From Albirhodobacter sp048262715 (GTDB lineage Bacteria; Pseudomonadota; Alphaproteobacteria; Rhodobacterales; Rhodobacteraceae), in contig JBLXEV010000002.1 of assembly GCA_048262715.1 (NCBI GenBank), forward strand, positions 186,001 through 250,000: a stretch of DNA of 64,000 bases, in the 5' to 3' direction. A model generated the notes under the pieces. It saw nothing but the letters and a program-made list of their open reading frames with translations, ran no database searches and was not told the origin of the DNA. This document shows positions 24,842 to 33,521 of this stretch, in pieces. Made by a program: the position numbers and the translations under genes. Within the stretch, counting starts at the first letter, position 1; every line of letters starts with the position of its first letter.

Positions 24842-25960
24842 ATGGCGCCCAAGCGTCCCAGGTCTGCGGGCGCGTTCCCAAAATCGGTAGAGCCGACCGC
24901 GACCCAATCCGCTAAGTCGGGCGAGCTTTATGCTGCGCTCGATCTTGGCACCAATAGTTGCCGCATGTTGATTGCCCGTCCGGTGGGCAATCAGTTTCAT
25001 GTGGTCGACAGCTTCTCGAAAGCTGTCCAGCTCGGCCAAGGCTTGGAAGCCACTGGCCGGCTTTCGCGTGCTTCTATCTCGCGCACGGTTCAGGCCTTGC
25101 AGATTTGCCGCCGCAAGATCGAGGAACATGGCGTGAAACGGATGCGGCTTGTCGCAACCGAGGCCTGCCGTCGCGCGAAAAACTCGCGTGATTTCATGCG
25201 GCTTGTGCGGCGCGAGACGGGCCTGCCGCTGGAGATCATTGCCGCTGAGGAAGAGGCGCGGCTGGCGGTTATCGCCTGTGCGCCGCTGGTCGAGGCGAAA
25301 ACCGAACAGCTTTTGGTGGTCGATATCGGTGGTGGCTCCACGGAACTGGTGTGGATTGATGTCTCGCAAGTGGCCCCTGAGGAACGCGTCAGCGCGATCA
25401 TGCGGCTCTCGGATGGGTTCACACGGCCCGATGGTTCGGCGCGCGCGGCGCGGGTGGTCGATTGGATTTCGGTGCCCTTGGGCGTCGCCACGCTGAAAGA
25501 TCAGTTTTCCGATGTGGATGATGACGCGGCGCGGTTCGCGCTGATGTCATGGTTCTTTGAGGAGAAGCTGGCCGATTTCTCGCCCTATACCGCCGGATCG
25601 CCGCGCGAAGGCTTCCAGATTGTTGGCACCTCCGGCACCGTGACAACTGTTGCCGCCTGCCATCTGGGCCTCAAACGCTACGACCGCACCAAGGTGGACG
25701 GGCTGACGATGTCCTCCACCCAGATCGACGCGGTGATCCGCACCTATCTCACCCTCGGGCCCGAGGGGCGCCGGAATGACCCGCGCATCGGGCGCGACCG
25801 CCACACGCTCATCATGTCGGGCGCGGCGATCCTTCAGGCGTTGATGCGCGTCTGGCCAACGGATAAGATGTCCGTGGCGGATCGCGGCCTGCGCGAAGGG
25901 CTCCTTTATGCACAGATGGCCGCCGATGGCGTGTTCACCGAAGACGGATTAATTCAATGA
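24842..25960 (+). CDS. ppx: Exopolyphosphatase / Ppx-GppA phosphatase
   Basis: 372-residue member of the ASKHA phosphatase family that removes phosphate from polyphosphate or pppGpp. LYAALDLGTNSCRMLIARPV gives phosphate loop 1, LLVVDIGGGSTELVWIDVS loop 2, and GTSGTVTTVAACHLGLKRYDR the third glycine-rich element. It is shorter than E. coli Ppx and lacks a C-terminal HD domain, like most alphaproteobacterial forms. The ATG follows GGAGGG at 10 nt. The stop overlaps the rlmE start by 4 nt, linking ppGpp/polyphosphate metabolism with ribosome maturation. Confidence 0.93.
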   Translation: MAPKRPRSAGAFPKSVEPTATQSAKSGELYAALDLGTNSCRMLIARPVGNQFHVVDSFSKAVQLGQGLEATGRLSRASISRTVQALQICRRKIEEHGVKRMRLVATEACRRAKNSRDFMRLVRRETGLPLEIIAAEEEARLAVIACAPLVEAKTEQLLVVDIGGGSTELVWIDVSQVAPEERVSAIMRLSDGFTRPDGSARAARVVDWISVPLGVATLKDQFSDVDDDAARFALMSWFFEEKLADFSPYTAGSPREGFQIVGTSGTVTTVAACHLGLKRYDRTKVDGLTMSSTQIDAVIRTYLTLGPEGRRNDPRIGRDRHTLIMSGAAILQALMRVWPTDKMSVADRGLREGLLYAQMAADGVFTEDGLIQ

Positions 25961-26901
25961 CCAAGCCTCCCAAAACACCCAGCGGCCCGAAAGGCCCCTC
26001 CGGCAAGCGCCCCGTGAAAGCGGCCGTGAAACCTGAGCGCAAACGCGAGCCTGCGCGCGGCAAAGGGCTTGGCAACGGCCAATCCGGCCCGCGCACGGCG
26101 CCCGCCGAGAAAGTGCCCTCCTCGCCACGGTTCAAATCCGAAGGCAAAACCGGCACGGCGGCAGCTCCGACCGGCAAAAACACCTCTGGCCGTGGTCAGC
26201 GCGATCTGCGGGTGCGGGTGAAATCGGCGAAAGGGCGGAAGCTGTCCTCGACCCTCTGGCTGGAACGTCAGCTCAACGATCCCTATGTCGTGCGCGCCCA
26301 TAAAGAGGGCTATCGCGGGCGTGCGGCCTATAAGATCATGGAATTGGACGAGAAATATCGCTTCCTCGTGCCCGGCGCACGGGTCGTCGATCTGGGCTGT
26401 GCGCCCGGTGGCTGGTGTCAGGTCGCGGTCGCGCGGATCAATGCTTTGGGCGAAAAACGGGGCAAGAAAATCGGCACGATCCTTGGCGTCGATCTGCAAG
26501 AAGTCGAGGCGATTGCGGGCGCGGAACTGCATCAGCTCGATTTCTTGGAAGAGGGGGCGGATGATAAGGTCAAGGCATGGCTCGGCGGCAAGGCGGATGT
26601 GGTGATGTCCGATATGGCGGCCTCCTCCTCGGGTCACCAAGCGACGGACCACTTGCGGATCATCACGCTGTGCGAAGCGGCAGCCTATTTTGCGTTTGAT
26701 GTGCTGGAAGTCGGCGGCACCTTCGTCGCCAAAGTGCTGGCAGGCGGCGCGGAGCAGGAGTTGCTGGGCGTGCTCAAGAAGAATTTCGACAAAGTTGCCA
26801 ATGTGAAACCGCCCGCCTCGCGCTCCGATAGCTCGGAGAAATTCGTGGTGGCAATGGGCTTCCGTGGCAAAAAGACCGCCGAAGAGGACGACGAGGCGTA
26901 A
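25957..26901 (+). CDS. rlmE: 23S rRNA 2'-O-methyltransferase RlmE (FtsJ/RrmJ)
   Basis: 314-residue SAM-dependent enzyme that methylates U2552 of 23S rRNA. The catalytic domain starts near residue 90: LSSTLWLERQLNDPYVVRAH, YRGRAAYKIMELDEKYRFL with the first catalytic Lys, ARVVDLGCAPGGWCQVAVAR (SAM motif I), and VVMSDMAASSSGHQATDHLR with the catalytic Asp; FVAKVLAGG holds the second Lys. An extra N-terminal tail of about 85 basic residues, rich in Lys, Pro and Gly, is not in E. coli RlmE and may bind RNA. It is coupled to ppx by a 4-nt overlap. Confidence 0.95.
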   Translation: MTKPPKTPSGPKGPSGKRPVKAAVKPERKREPARGKGLGNGQSGPRTAPAEKVPSSPRFKSEGKTGTAAAPTGKNTSGRGQRDLRVRVKSAKGRKLSSTLWLERQLNDPYVVRAHKEGYRGRAAYKIMELDEKYRFLVPGARVVDLGCAPGGWCQVAVARINALGEKRGKKIGTILGVDLQEVEAIAGAELHQLDFLEEGADDKVKAWLGGKADVVMSDMAASSSGHQATDHLRIITLCEAAAYFAFDVLEVGGTFVAKVLAGGAEQELLGVLKKNFDKVANVKPPASRSDSSEKFVVAMGFRGKKTAEEDDEA

Positions 26902-26927
26902 GCAACCTCACCTCGCTGACAGATATG

Positions 26928-26966
26928 AAAACCGCGCAGATCCCGAGGGGGGCTGCGCGGTTTTTT
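26928..26966 (+). terminator. Intrinsic terminator of ppx-rlmE
   Basis: A perfect 12-bp stem (AAAACCGCGCAG with CTGCGCGGTTTT) around a 13-nt loop, with a run of six T. It lies 27 nt after the rlmE stop. Confidence 0.95.
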
Positions 26967-27148
26967 CATGCGCCAGCCTGCAGCGCGTCACCGCAAGGAT
27001 AAGCGCCCTCTCGCGCGGCCCAGTGCTCAGCGCCCGCGCGCAGCGATAGACAAAGCGCCGAGATGCGCTACTCTGTGACAAGCGGCGTGGGTTCCATCTC
27101 TTAAAGATCGGCCATCGTCCGCGATGAAAAGAGGGGAGGCTTTTCGTC

Positions 27149-28117
27149 ATGAGTGACGCCCGCCATCCGGCCAGAGATCACGCCGAAACCGTCCGCACCA
27201 TCGCCGGATCGGCCAATGCTTTGGGCCGCGCGGGCTTTGCAGCCTCGTGGCGGCGCTCGCTTTTGCATCACAAGATCGATCCGGCGATGCGCTCGGATCA
27301 TGAGCGGTTGGACGCTGCCGCCGCCCGCGCGCGGCGCGAAGCCTCCGGCGTGATGCTCTCAATCGCCAGCCCCGTGCTGGATCGCTTGGCCCGCGCGGCC
27401 TGCGATGCGGGCTGCACGGTTTTGCTCTCGGACGCGGGCGGGTTGGTGCTGGAGGAACGCGTGCGCGATGGCGACGCGGATCATTTCCACGGCGCCAATC
27501 TTGCACCGGGCACGGATTGGTCCGAGGGGGCGGAGGGCACCAATGGCATCGGCACCTGCCTTGCCGAACAACGGCCCGTAGTCGTCTGGCGCGATCAGCA
27601 TTTCCGCAGCACCAACACCGGCCTCACCTGCATGGGCGCGCCGATTTTCGGGGCCGAGGGCGAGTTGGCGGGGGTGATCGATGTCTCCTCCGTGCGCCTA
27701 GATATGACCGAGGGCTATGCGCGGCTGATCGCGCTGACGGTGCAGGATGCGGCGCAAAGGATCGAGGCGGATCTGTTCCGCGCTAGCTTTGAGGGGGCGC
27801 GGATCCTTTCGACGGGGGCAGGCGAGAGTGCGCCGCAGGGCGTGATGCTGCTGGCGATTGATCGCGACGATCTGATCGTGGGGGCCACCCGCGCCGCGCG
27901 GCGGCATCTGGGGATCGAGGCCGCAAATATGGGACGGCTGCCCGCTTCCGATCTCTTGGAAGCAGGCGCGGGCAACGGGCTGGACGCCGCGCTGCGCGCC
28001 GAGATGAGCCGGGCACTGGCCCGCACCGGCGGCAATGTCTCCGCCGCCGCGCGCGAGTTGGGCATTTCCCGCGCCACGTTTTACCGCAAGGCCAAGTCGC
28101 TCGGGCTGGCCGAGTAG
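27149..28117 (+). CDS. AcoR-like GAF-Fis regulator without AAA+ domain
   Basis: 322-residue regulator. The N-terminal two thirds contain a GAF sensor (SPVLDRLARAACDAGCTVLL; TNGIGTCLAEQRPVVVWRDQ; TGLTCMGAPIFGAEGELAGV) as in AcoR, the activator of acetoin and alcohol genes. The C-terminal end is a Fis helix-turn-helix (LARTGGNVSAAARELGISRA). The AAA+ domain of about 240 residues that normally lies between is absent, so it cannot act on sigma-54 polymerase in the known way. It precedes the aldehyde dehydrogenase gene, whose leader has a matching dyad at 28336-28357, and is therefore its likely activator. Confidence 0.85.
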   Translation: MSDARHPARDHAETVRTIAGSANALGRAGFAASWRRSLLHHKIDPAMRSDHERLDAAAARARREASGVMLSIASPVLDRLARAACDAGCTVLLSDAGGLVLEERVRDGDADHFHGANLAPGTDWSEGAEGTNGIGTCLAEQRPVVVWRDQHFRSTNTGLTCMGAPIFGAEGELAGVIDVSSVRLDMTEGYARLIALTVQDAAQRIEADLFRASFEGARILSTGAGESAPQGVMLLAIDRDDLIVGATRAARRHLGIEAANMGRLPASDLLEAGAGNGLDAALRAEMSRALARTGGNVSAAARELGISRATFYRKAKSLGLAE

Positions 28118-28335
28118 CTGCCACGCGACAGAAGGGGGCGTTGCCCCCTCTTTGCCTTTCGGCAAATTCACCCCCAGGATATTTAAGGCAACCAGAGGCT
28201 AGTCGTTTCTGGTTGCTCTAAATATCCCGGGGGAGGCCGCGTTTGCAGGGCAAACGGGGCCGGGGGCAGCGCCCCCTCTTTGGGTCGTGCAGCGCCCCTT
28301 TCTTCGCAGTCGCAGCATTTCCTTCTGCATCTGCA
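28118..28335. other. Intergenic region with repeat copy and GC-rich hairpins
   Basis: No gene. After the regulator stop come GGGGGCGTTGCCCCC (28134-28148) and CTTTGCCTTTCGGCAAA, both small stem-loops, then the 63-bp dispersed repeat (28171-28233), and then a second GC-rich stretch (CCGGGGGCAGCGCCCCC). Confidence 0.6.
28171..28233. repeat. Dispersed intergenic inverted repeat, copy 2 (near-perfect)
   Basis: Arms of 25 nt start CCCCCAGGATATTTAAGGCA (28171) and end CTCTAAATATCCCGGGGG (28233) around a 13-nt loop, with only a few mismatches. This is the clearest hairpin of the GGGATATTT family in the window. It is downstream of a regulator gene and upstream of the dehydrogenase promoter, so it may insulate the two units. 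Confidence 0.9.
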
Positions 28336-28357
28336 CCTGTCTCATAGGTGAGACAGG
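28336..28357. promoter_or_regulatory. Dyad operator upstream of the aldehyde dehydrogenase gene
   Basis: Perfect 9-bp arms CCTGTCTCA and TGAGACAGG around TAGG. It lies about 110 bp before the start codon at 28466, the usual distance of an upstream activating sequence for Fis-type activators. The GAF-Fis protein encoded just upstream is the best candidate to bind it. Confidence 0.75.
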
Positions 28358-28465
28358 GCGCGGCGCTCGCCATCGCTGGGGGGATATGCGAAGTGCGTTT
28401 GGCAGGGCAGGCTTCCCTTATGCCGCGCCCAGAGGAGGGGGCGGACCAACCGGGAGGATATGACT

Positions 28466-29992
28466 ATGGCCAATGATCTGGCATCCGAATTCAAAGGTGT
28501 GATGGTGTCGCCGTTCCGCGCGCGCTATGACAATTTCATCAATGGCGAATTCCGCGCCCCCAATGCGGGCCGCTATTTCACCAATACCACCCCGATCACC
28601 GGCGCGGCCATCGGCGAGATCGCCCGCTCGGACGCCTCCGATATTGAGGCAGCTCTCGACGCCGCCCATGCCGCGAAAGACGCTTGGGGCAAGGCCTCGC
28701 AAGCCGAGCGCGCGCTCGCGCTGCACCGGATCGCGGACCGGATCGAGGAGAATCTCGAGCTGCTCGCGGTCGCCGAATGCTGGGACAACGGCAAGCCGAT
28801 CCGCGAGACCCGCGCGGCGGATCTGCCGCTCGCGGTCGATCACTTCCGCTATTTCGCGGGCTGCCTGCGCGCGCAGGAAGGCGCGATGTCGCAGATTGAT
28901 AACGACACGGTCGCCTATCACTTCCACGAACCTTTGGGCGTTGTCGGCCAGATCATTCCGTGGAACTTCCCGCTGCTGATGGCGGTGTGGAAACTCGCGC
29001 CGGCGCTGGCGGCGGGCAATTGCGTGGTGCTCAAACCGGCCGAGCAAACCCCTGCGTCGATCATGGTTCTGGCCGAGTTGATCGCTGACCTTCTGCCGCC
29101 GGGGGTGCTCAATATCGTCAACGGATTCGGGTTGGAAGCCGGCAAGCCGCTGGCCTCGTCCAAGCGCATCGCGAAGATTGCCTTCACCGGCGAGACGACG
29201 ACTGGCCGCCTGATCATGCAATATGCATCCGAAAACCTGATCCCGGTGACGCTGGAGCTGGGCGGCAAATCGCCGAACATCTTCTTCTCCGATGTCTGCC
29301 GCGAGGATGATGATTTCTTCGATAAGGCGATCGAGGGCTTCGTGATGTTCGCGCTGAACCAAGGCGAGGTCTGCACTTGCCCGTCGCGCGCGCTGATCCA
29401 AGAGGATATCTATGACGAGTTCATGGAGCGTGCCCTCAAACGCGTCGCCGCGATCAAGCAGGGCGATCCGCGGGATGCCGCCACCATGATCGGGGCGCAG
29501 GCGTCTTCCGAGCAGCAGGAGAAGATCCTGTCCTATTTCGACATCGGTCGCAAAGAGGGCGCGGAGGTGCTGATCGGTGGCTCTGCGGCGGATCTGGGCG
29601 GCGAGCTCTCAAACGGGTATTTCATCAACCCGACGGTTCTCAAAGGCCATAACAAGATGCGTGTGTTCCAAGAGGAGATCTTCGGGCCTGTTGTCTCGGT
29701 GACCACCTTCAAGGATCAAGCCGAGGCGCTCGATATCGCCAATGACACGCTTTACGGTCTTGGCGCGGGTGTATGGTCGCGCGATGCGAACACCTGCTAC
29801 CGCTTTGGCCGCGCGATCCAAGCGGGCCGCGTCTGGACCAATTGCTATCACGCCTATCCGGCCCACGCGGCCTTCGGCGGCTATAAGCAATCGGGGATCG
29901 GGCGTGAGAACCACAAGATGATGCTCGATCACTACCAGCAAACCAAAAACATGCTGGTCAGCTACGCGCCGACAAAGCTTGGCTTCTTCTAA
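28466..29992 (+). CDS. NAD-dependent aldehyde dehydrogenase (AcoD/ExaC type)
   Basis: 508-residue enzyme oxidising an aldehyde, probably acetaldehyde, to the acid. Key sequences are the NAD-binding VGQIIPWNFPLLMAVWKLAP, FTGETTTGRLIM, the catalytic Glu in VTLELGGKSPNIFFSD, and the catalytic Cys in NQGEVCTCPSRALIQ. The CTCPSR form and the adjacent DUF779 gene are typical of the AcoD/ExaC acetaldehyde dehydrogenase group. The ATG at 28466 was chosen over one at 28460, because GGGAGG then has an 8-nt spacing. The leader carries the dyad thought to bind the regulator at 27149. Confidence 0.92.
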   Translation: MANDLASEFKGVMVSPFRARYDNFINGEFRAPNAGRYFTNTTPITGAAIGEIARSDASDIEAALDAAHAAKDAWGKASQAERALALHRIADRIEENLELLAVAECWDNGKPIRETRAADLPLAVDHFRYFAGCLRAQEGAMSQIDNDTVAYHFHEPLGVVGQIIPWNFPLLMAVWKLAPALAAGNCVVLKPAEQTPASIMVLAELIADLLPPGVLNIVNGFGLEAGKPLASSKRIAKIAFTGETTTGRLIMQYASENLIPVTLELGGKSPNIFFSDVCREDDDFFDKAIEGFVMFALNQGEVCTCPSRALIQEDIYDEFMERALKRVAAIKQGDPRDAATMIGAQASSEQQEKILSYFDIGRKEGAEVLIGGSAADLGGELSNGYFINPTVLKGHNKMRVFQEEIFGPVVSVTTFKDQAEALDIANDTLYGLGAGVWSRDANTCYRFGRAIQAGRVWTNCYHAYPAHAAFGGYKQSGIGRENHKMMLDHYQQTKNMLVSYAPTKLGFF

Positions 29993-30012
29993 GCCTTGCC
30001 GATAGCATCAGG

Positions 30013-30038
30013 CCGTCCCTTCGGGGGCGGTCTTTCTT
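30013..30038 (+). terminator. UUCG stem-loop between the dehydrogenase and DUF779 genes
   Basis: CCGTCCC-TTCG-GGGGCGG (one G-T wobble) followed by TCTTTCTT, 20 nt after the dehydrogenase stop. The next gene has its own AGGAGG and no clear promoter, so partial read-through is likely. Confidence 0.7.
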
Positions 30039-30056
30039 GGTCAGGAGGCGCGAGAG

Positions 30057-30389
30057 ATGAAGGATAAAGTGCGTGCAACGCCCGAAGCGCTGGCGCTTTT
30101 GGCGGAGATTGTGGCCGAGCATGGGCCGGTGATGTTTCATCAATCGGGCGGGTGCTGCGATGGCTCCTCACCGATGTGCTATCCGGTGGATGGGTTCAAA
30201 ATCGGCGAGAATGACGTCAAGCTGGGCGAGATCGGCGGGATGCCGTTTTATATCTCGGGCAGCCAGTATGAGGTCTGGAAACATACCGATCTGATCATCG
30301 ACGTGGTTGTCGGGCGCGGGGGGATGTTCAGCTTGGACAACGGCCGCGAGAAGCGCTTCCTCACGCGGTCCGATCTTTGCGCGATCTGA
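30057..30389 (+). CDS. DUF779 protein
   Basis: 110-residue soluble protein of the DUF779 family. VMFHQSGGCCDGSSPMCYPV, with three cysteines in a short stretch, and YEVWKHTDLIIDVVVGRGGM are its conserved blocks. In many bacteria the gene follows an acetaldehyde or aldehyde dehydrogenase gene, as here, but its task is unknown; the cysteine cluster might bind a metal or react with an aldehyde. The ATG has TCAGGAGG upstream. Confidence 0.9.
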   Translation: MKDKVRATPEALALLAEIVAEHGPVMFHQSGGCCDGSSPMCYPVDGFKIGENDVKLGEIGGMPFYISGSQYEVWKHTDLIIDVVVGRGGMFSLDNGREKRFLTRSDLCAI

Positions 30390-30434
30390 GGGAGAGTTCG
30401 CGGGCGCAGCCCCAAAAAAGCTGCACCGCGCGGA

Positions 30435-31340
30435 TCACGCCCGCTTGCGAAACTCCGACGGGGTTTTGCCCGTGCGCTGGTGGAAGCTGCGGGTGAAATA
30501 GGCGGCGGAGGTGAAGCCTAGCGCGGTGGCGATATCTTTGACGGGCGCTTGGGTTTCGCTCAACAGGCGGCAGGATTCGTAATGGCGGCGGTCTTGCAAC
30601 AGGTCCGAGGCGGATCGGCTGCAGCTCTCGCGGCAGGCGCGGGTGAGGTGGGTCGGGGTGACGCCGAGCGCTTGGGCATAGTCGGCGATCCCGTGGCCAG
30701 AGCGGAAATCCCGCTCCAGTAGCGCGGAGAACCGCGCGGCGAGGCGTTTGGCGGCATTGGGTTTGGCGACCTCAAAGCTCGCCGCCTCGACTTGGCGTTC
30801 CAGCCAGACGCCCAGAAGGCCGATATGATGGCGCGCGGCGCGGTCCGCCCCGACCCTATCGGAGGCCATTTCGCGCTGGATCTGCTCAATGATACCGAGA
30901 ATTTCGGATTGCGGCGTGGCCTCGCGGATCCGGAGGTGCTGCATGGAATGCGGCAGGGTGACATCCGAATTTTGCCCAAAAAACACCGCAACCCCTTGGG
31001 TTTGCGCGCCAATATCGAGCGCATGCATGACGCCTGCGGGGATGAACACCGCGTTATGCGCGCCGTAGCCGCGGGTGGTGCCGCCGACGGTGAGCCTGCC
31101 TTGGCCACGGGTGATCCACAAAAGCACCGCCTCAGGCTGCGCCCGCATCCCCTCCATCTGCCAGCGATTGCCTGCCATCAGCCGTGGGATCGGCACGATC
31201 CGCAAGGCGCGCGGGGCTTCGGGCAGGGAGAGCAGGGCCTCGGAAGGCGGGCGCGCGGCGGATCTGCGCGGCAGCAGGGTTGGGGGCAGTGTTTGGGCGG
31301 CGTGCAGATCTTGCAGCGGCGGCGCGTTGAAGAGCTTCAT
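30435..31340 (-). CDS. AraC-family transcriptional regulator
   Basis: 301-residue regulator. An N-terminal cupin sensor (EAVLLWITRGQGRLTVGGTT, HNAVFIPAGVMHALDIG) precedes two helix-turn-helix motifs at the C terminus: IADYAQALGVTPTHLTRACR and VKDIATALGFTSAAYFTRSF, followed by the family signature HQRTGKTPSEFR. A Cys/Ser-rich ESCSRSASDLL replaces part of the linker between them. The gene converges on the DUF779 unit. No co-oriented target gene is adjacent, and the effector is unknown. Confidence 0.9.
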   Translation of the reverse strand: MKLFNAPPLQDLHAAQTLPPTLLPRRSAARPPSEALLSLPEAPRALRIVPIPRLMAGNRWQMEGMRAQPEAVLLWITRGQGRLTVGGTTRGYGAHNAVFIPAGVMHALDIGAQTQGVAVFFGQNSDVTLPHSMQHLRIREATPQSEILGIIEQIQREMASDRVGADRAARHHIGLLGVWLERQVEAASFEVAKPNAAKRLAARFSALLERDFRSGHGIADYAQALGVTPTHLTRACRESCSRSASDLLQDRRHYESCRLLSETQAPVKDIATALGFTSAAYFTRSFHQRTGKTPSEFRKRA

Positions 31341-31565
31341 GCTTGCGCTCCGCGAGAGTGGGCGCCGATCGTGGCGGGAGGGGGGACGGCGATAGGATGG
31401 GCAGTCATGCGCAGCTCAACTCTCTCACGCGCGAAACGGACCAAGCCCGTTCCGGCCTCTGGGGACGAGGCCGATCTGCCCCGTAAAGAGCTCACGATAC
31501 GCGCGAAATCCCCTTTCGGGGAAGAGGATTTTTGCGCAAGTTGCTGAAATTGCAGGGGAGAGAGA

Positions 31566-32453
31566 TCAGCAACACGAGATCTTGTGCCAATGGCCCATCC
31601 GGCTGCGAAACCATGTGCGTTGCCGTTTCGCATATTGGCGGGAAGCCGCCTGTGCGAGGGCGCGCGCCTCCTCCAAATCGCAGTCTCCCCGCAGATAGGC
31701 GATCAATTCGGGCGCACCAATCGCCTTTGCCCAGAGCGCGGAGGGGTCCCAATCGGGCAGCACCGCGCGCGCCTCGTCAATCGCGCCGCCCGCCAGCATG
31801 AGATCGAACCGTCGATCAATCCGCGCGGCGAGCCAATCGCGCTCGGCATCCAGCACGAGCGGGGTGCAGTCGGCCTCGGGCAGGAGCGGCGGCGGGGTTT
31901 GATCTTGCCAATGGGCGAGGCCCAGCCCCGTGGTGCGCATCACCTCCCAAGCGCGCTGCACGCGCACGGGATTGAGCGGATCGACCCGCGCGCGGGTGGC
32001 GGCGTCAAGTTCGGCCAGCATCAACGCATGGCCCTCGGCCCGCAGCCGCGCATCGGCCTCGGCGCGGATCTCGGGCGGGGTGTCGGGGATCTCGGCGAGG
32101 CCCTTGGTCAGCGCGGTGAAATAAAGCCCCGTCCCGCCGATGATGATCGGGCGCGGACCGCCCTCGCGATGGGCCGCCAAAATCGGGGCGATCTCGCGCA
32201 GCCAATGGCCAACGGAATAGCTCTCGCCGATCTGTTTGTGCCCGTAGAGGAGATGCGGAGCACGGGCCTCTTCCGCCTCGGAGGGGCGAGCCGAGAGCAC
32301 CCGCCAACACGACCAGACCTGCAACGCATCGGCATTGACCACCACACCGCCAAAACGCTCCGCCGTAGCCAGCGCCAGCGCGGATTTGCCGCTGGCAGTT
32401 GGACCAGCAATCAAGATCGGGCGCGTGGATTCAATTTCAGAAGGAAGTTCCAT
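31566..32453 (-). CDS. miaA: tRNA dimethylallyltransferase
   Basis: 295-residue enzyme that adds an isoprenyl group to A37 of tRNAs reading UNN codons. It opens with the P-loop LIAGPTASGKSALALATAER, followed by VVVNADALQVWSCWRVLSAR; the usual NADSMQVY reads NADALQVW. GGTGLYFTALTKGL and RVQRAWEVMRTTGLGLAHWQ bind the substrate, and the C terminus QYAKRQRTWFRSRMG closes the tRNA-binding domain. It is divergent from pyrH across a 171-bp gap. Confidence 0.95.
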   Translation of the reverse strand: MELPSEIESTRPILIAGPTASGKSALALATAERFGGVVVNADALQVWSCWRVLSARPSEAEEARAPHLLYGHKQIGESYSVGHWLREIAPILAAHREGGPRPIIIGGTGLYFTALTKGLAEIPDTPPEIRAEADARLRAEGHALMLAELDAATRARVDPLNPVRVQRAWEVMRTTGLGLAHWQDQTPPPLLPEADCTPLVLDAERDWLAARIDRRFDLMLAGGAIDEARAVLPDWDPSALWAKAIGAPELIAYLRGDCDLEEARALAQAASRQYAKRQRTWFRSRMGHWHKISCC

Positions 32454-32624
32454 GGGTTACGCGGCGTCTTTCATGTGTATTTCGGGGCGGCTTTCGGCAC
32501 GGTTCCGCCATTGGTTGCAAATTGCTGCAAAAAGGACGAAACGCCGAGGTTGAACCTGCCTCCCTTTTCCGACATTTTGCGCGGGAAACCAACATCCTGA
32601 AGCCAATAAACCGAACGGTGGAAC

Positions 32625-33359
32625 ATGAGCGCTGAAATCGACACCCCGAAAGTGACCTATAAGCGGGTCTTGTTGAAAATTTCGGGCGAGGCGCTGATGG
32701 GGGATCAAGGCTTTGGCCTGCATCCGCCCACCGTTGCGCGGATCGCCCGTGAAGTGAAAACGGTCCATGATATGGGCGTCGAGATCTGCATGGTGATCGG
32801 CGGCGGCAATATCTTCCGCGGTCTGGCGGGCTCGGCCCAAGGGATGGAGCGCACCACCGCCGATTATATGGGGATGCTCGCCACCGTGATGAACGCGCTG
32901 GGGATGCAGGCGGCTTTGGAGGCAGAGGGCATCCACACCCGCGTGATCTCGGCAATCCCGATGGATCAGGTCTGCGAGCCCTACATCCGCCGCCGCGCCG
33001 TGCGCCACCTTGAGAAAAAGCGCGTGTGTATCTTTGCGGCGGGCACGGGCAACCCGTATTTCACCACTGACACGGCAGCAACGCTGCGCGCCAATGAGAT
33101 GTCCTGTCAGGCGATCTTCAAGGGCACCAAAGTCGATGGTGTCTATGATAAAGATCCGAAAAAACACGCTGATGCAAAGCGTTACGACACTGTCAGCTAT
33201 GATGAGGTGCTGGCCAAGCATCTGGGCGTGATGGATGCTTCCGCGATTGCACTGGCGCGCGACAACAATCTGCCGATCATCGTTTTCTCGCTCGACGAGC
33301 CGGGCGGGTTCCGCGGGATCCTCGCGGGCGAGGGCACCTATACCCGCGTCGGAGACTGA
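32625..33359 (+). CDS. pyrH: UMP kinase
   Basis: 244-residue hexameric UMP kinase, converting UMP to UDP. RVLLKISGEALMGDQGFGLH is the phosphate-binding start, ICMVIGGGNIFRGL the second glycine loop, MGMLATVMNALGMQAALE the allosteric region and VCIFAAGTGNPYFTTDTAAT the UMP site. DGVYDKDPKKHADAKRYD is the kinase lid. It begins the pyrH-frr-uppS-cdsA-dxr-rseP series; in many bacteria rpsB and tsf precede it, but here miaA lies upstream in the opposite direction. Confidence 0.97.
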   Translation: MSAEIDTPKVTYKRVLLKISGEALMGDQGFGLHPPTVARIAREVKTVHDMGVEICMVIGGGNIFRGLAGSAQGMERTTADYMGMLATVMNALGMQAALEAEGIHTRVISAIPMDQVCEPYIRRRAVRHLEKKRVCIFAAGTGNPYFTTDTAATLRANEMSCQAIFKGTKVDGVYDKDPKKHADAKRYDTVSYDEVLAKHLGVMDASAIALARDNNLPIIVFSLDEPGGFRGILAGEGTYTRVGD

Positions 33360-33521
33360 CCCAGATGCAGGGAGGCGCGCGCAAATGCCGCCCTCCTCCT
33401 TGCGCCGTCAGTTTGGCGAAGTGGCGCTTATTGCGCATTTTCCTCCACTCTCACTGCTATCTTTTGCCGCGTTTCCCCGCTAAAACCGGGAAAACAGGCC
33501 GCAATTCGAACGGAAGCTAAC

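Noticed and set aside
30435..30480. Frameshifted AraC regulator
   Set aside because: The C-terminal signature HQRTGKTPSEFR and stop are intact, so the gene is complete.
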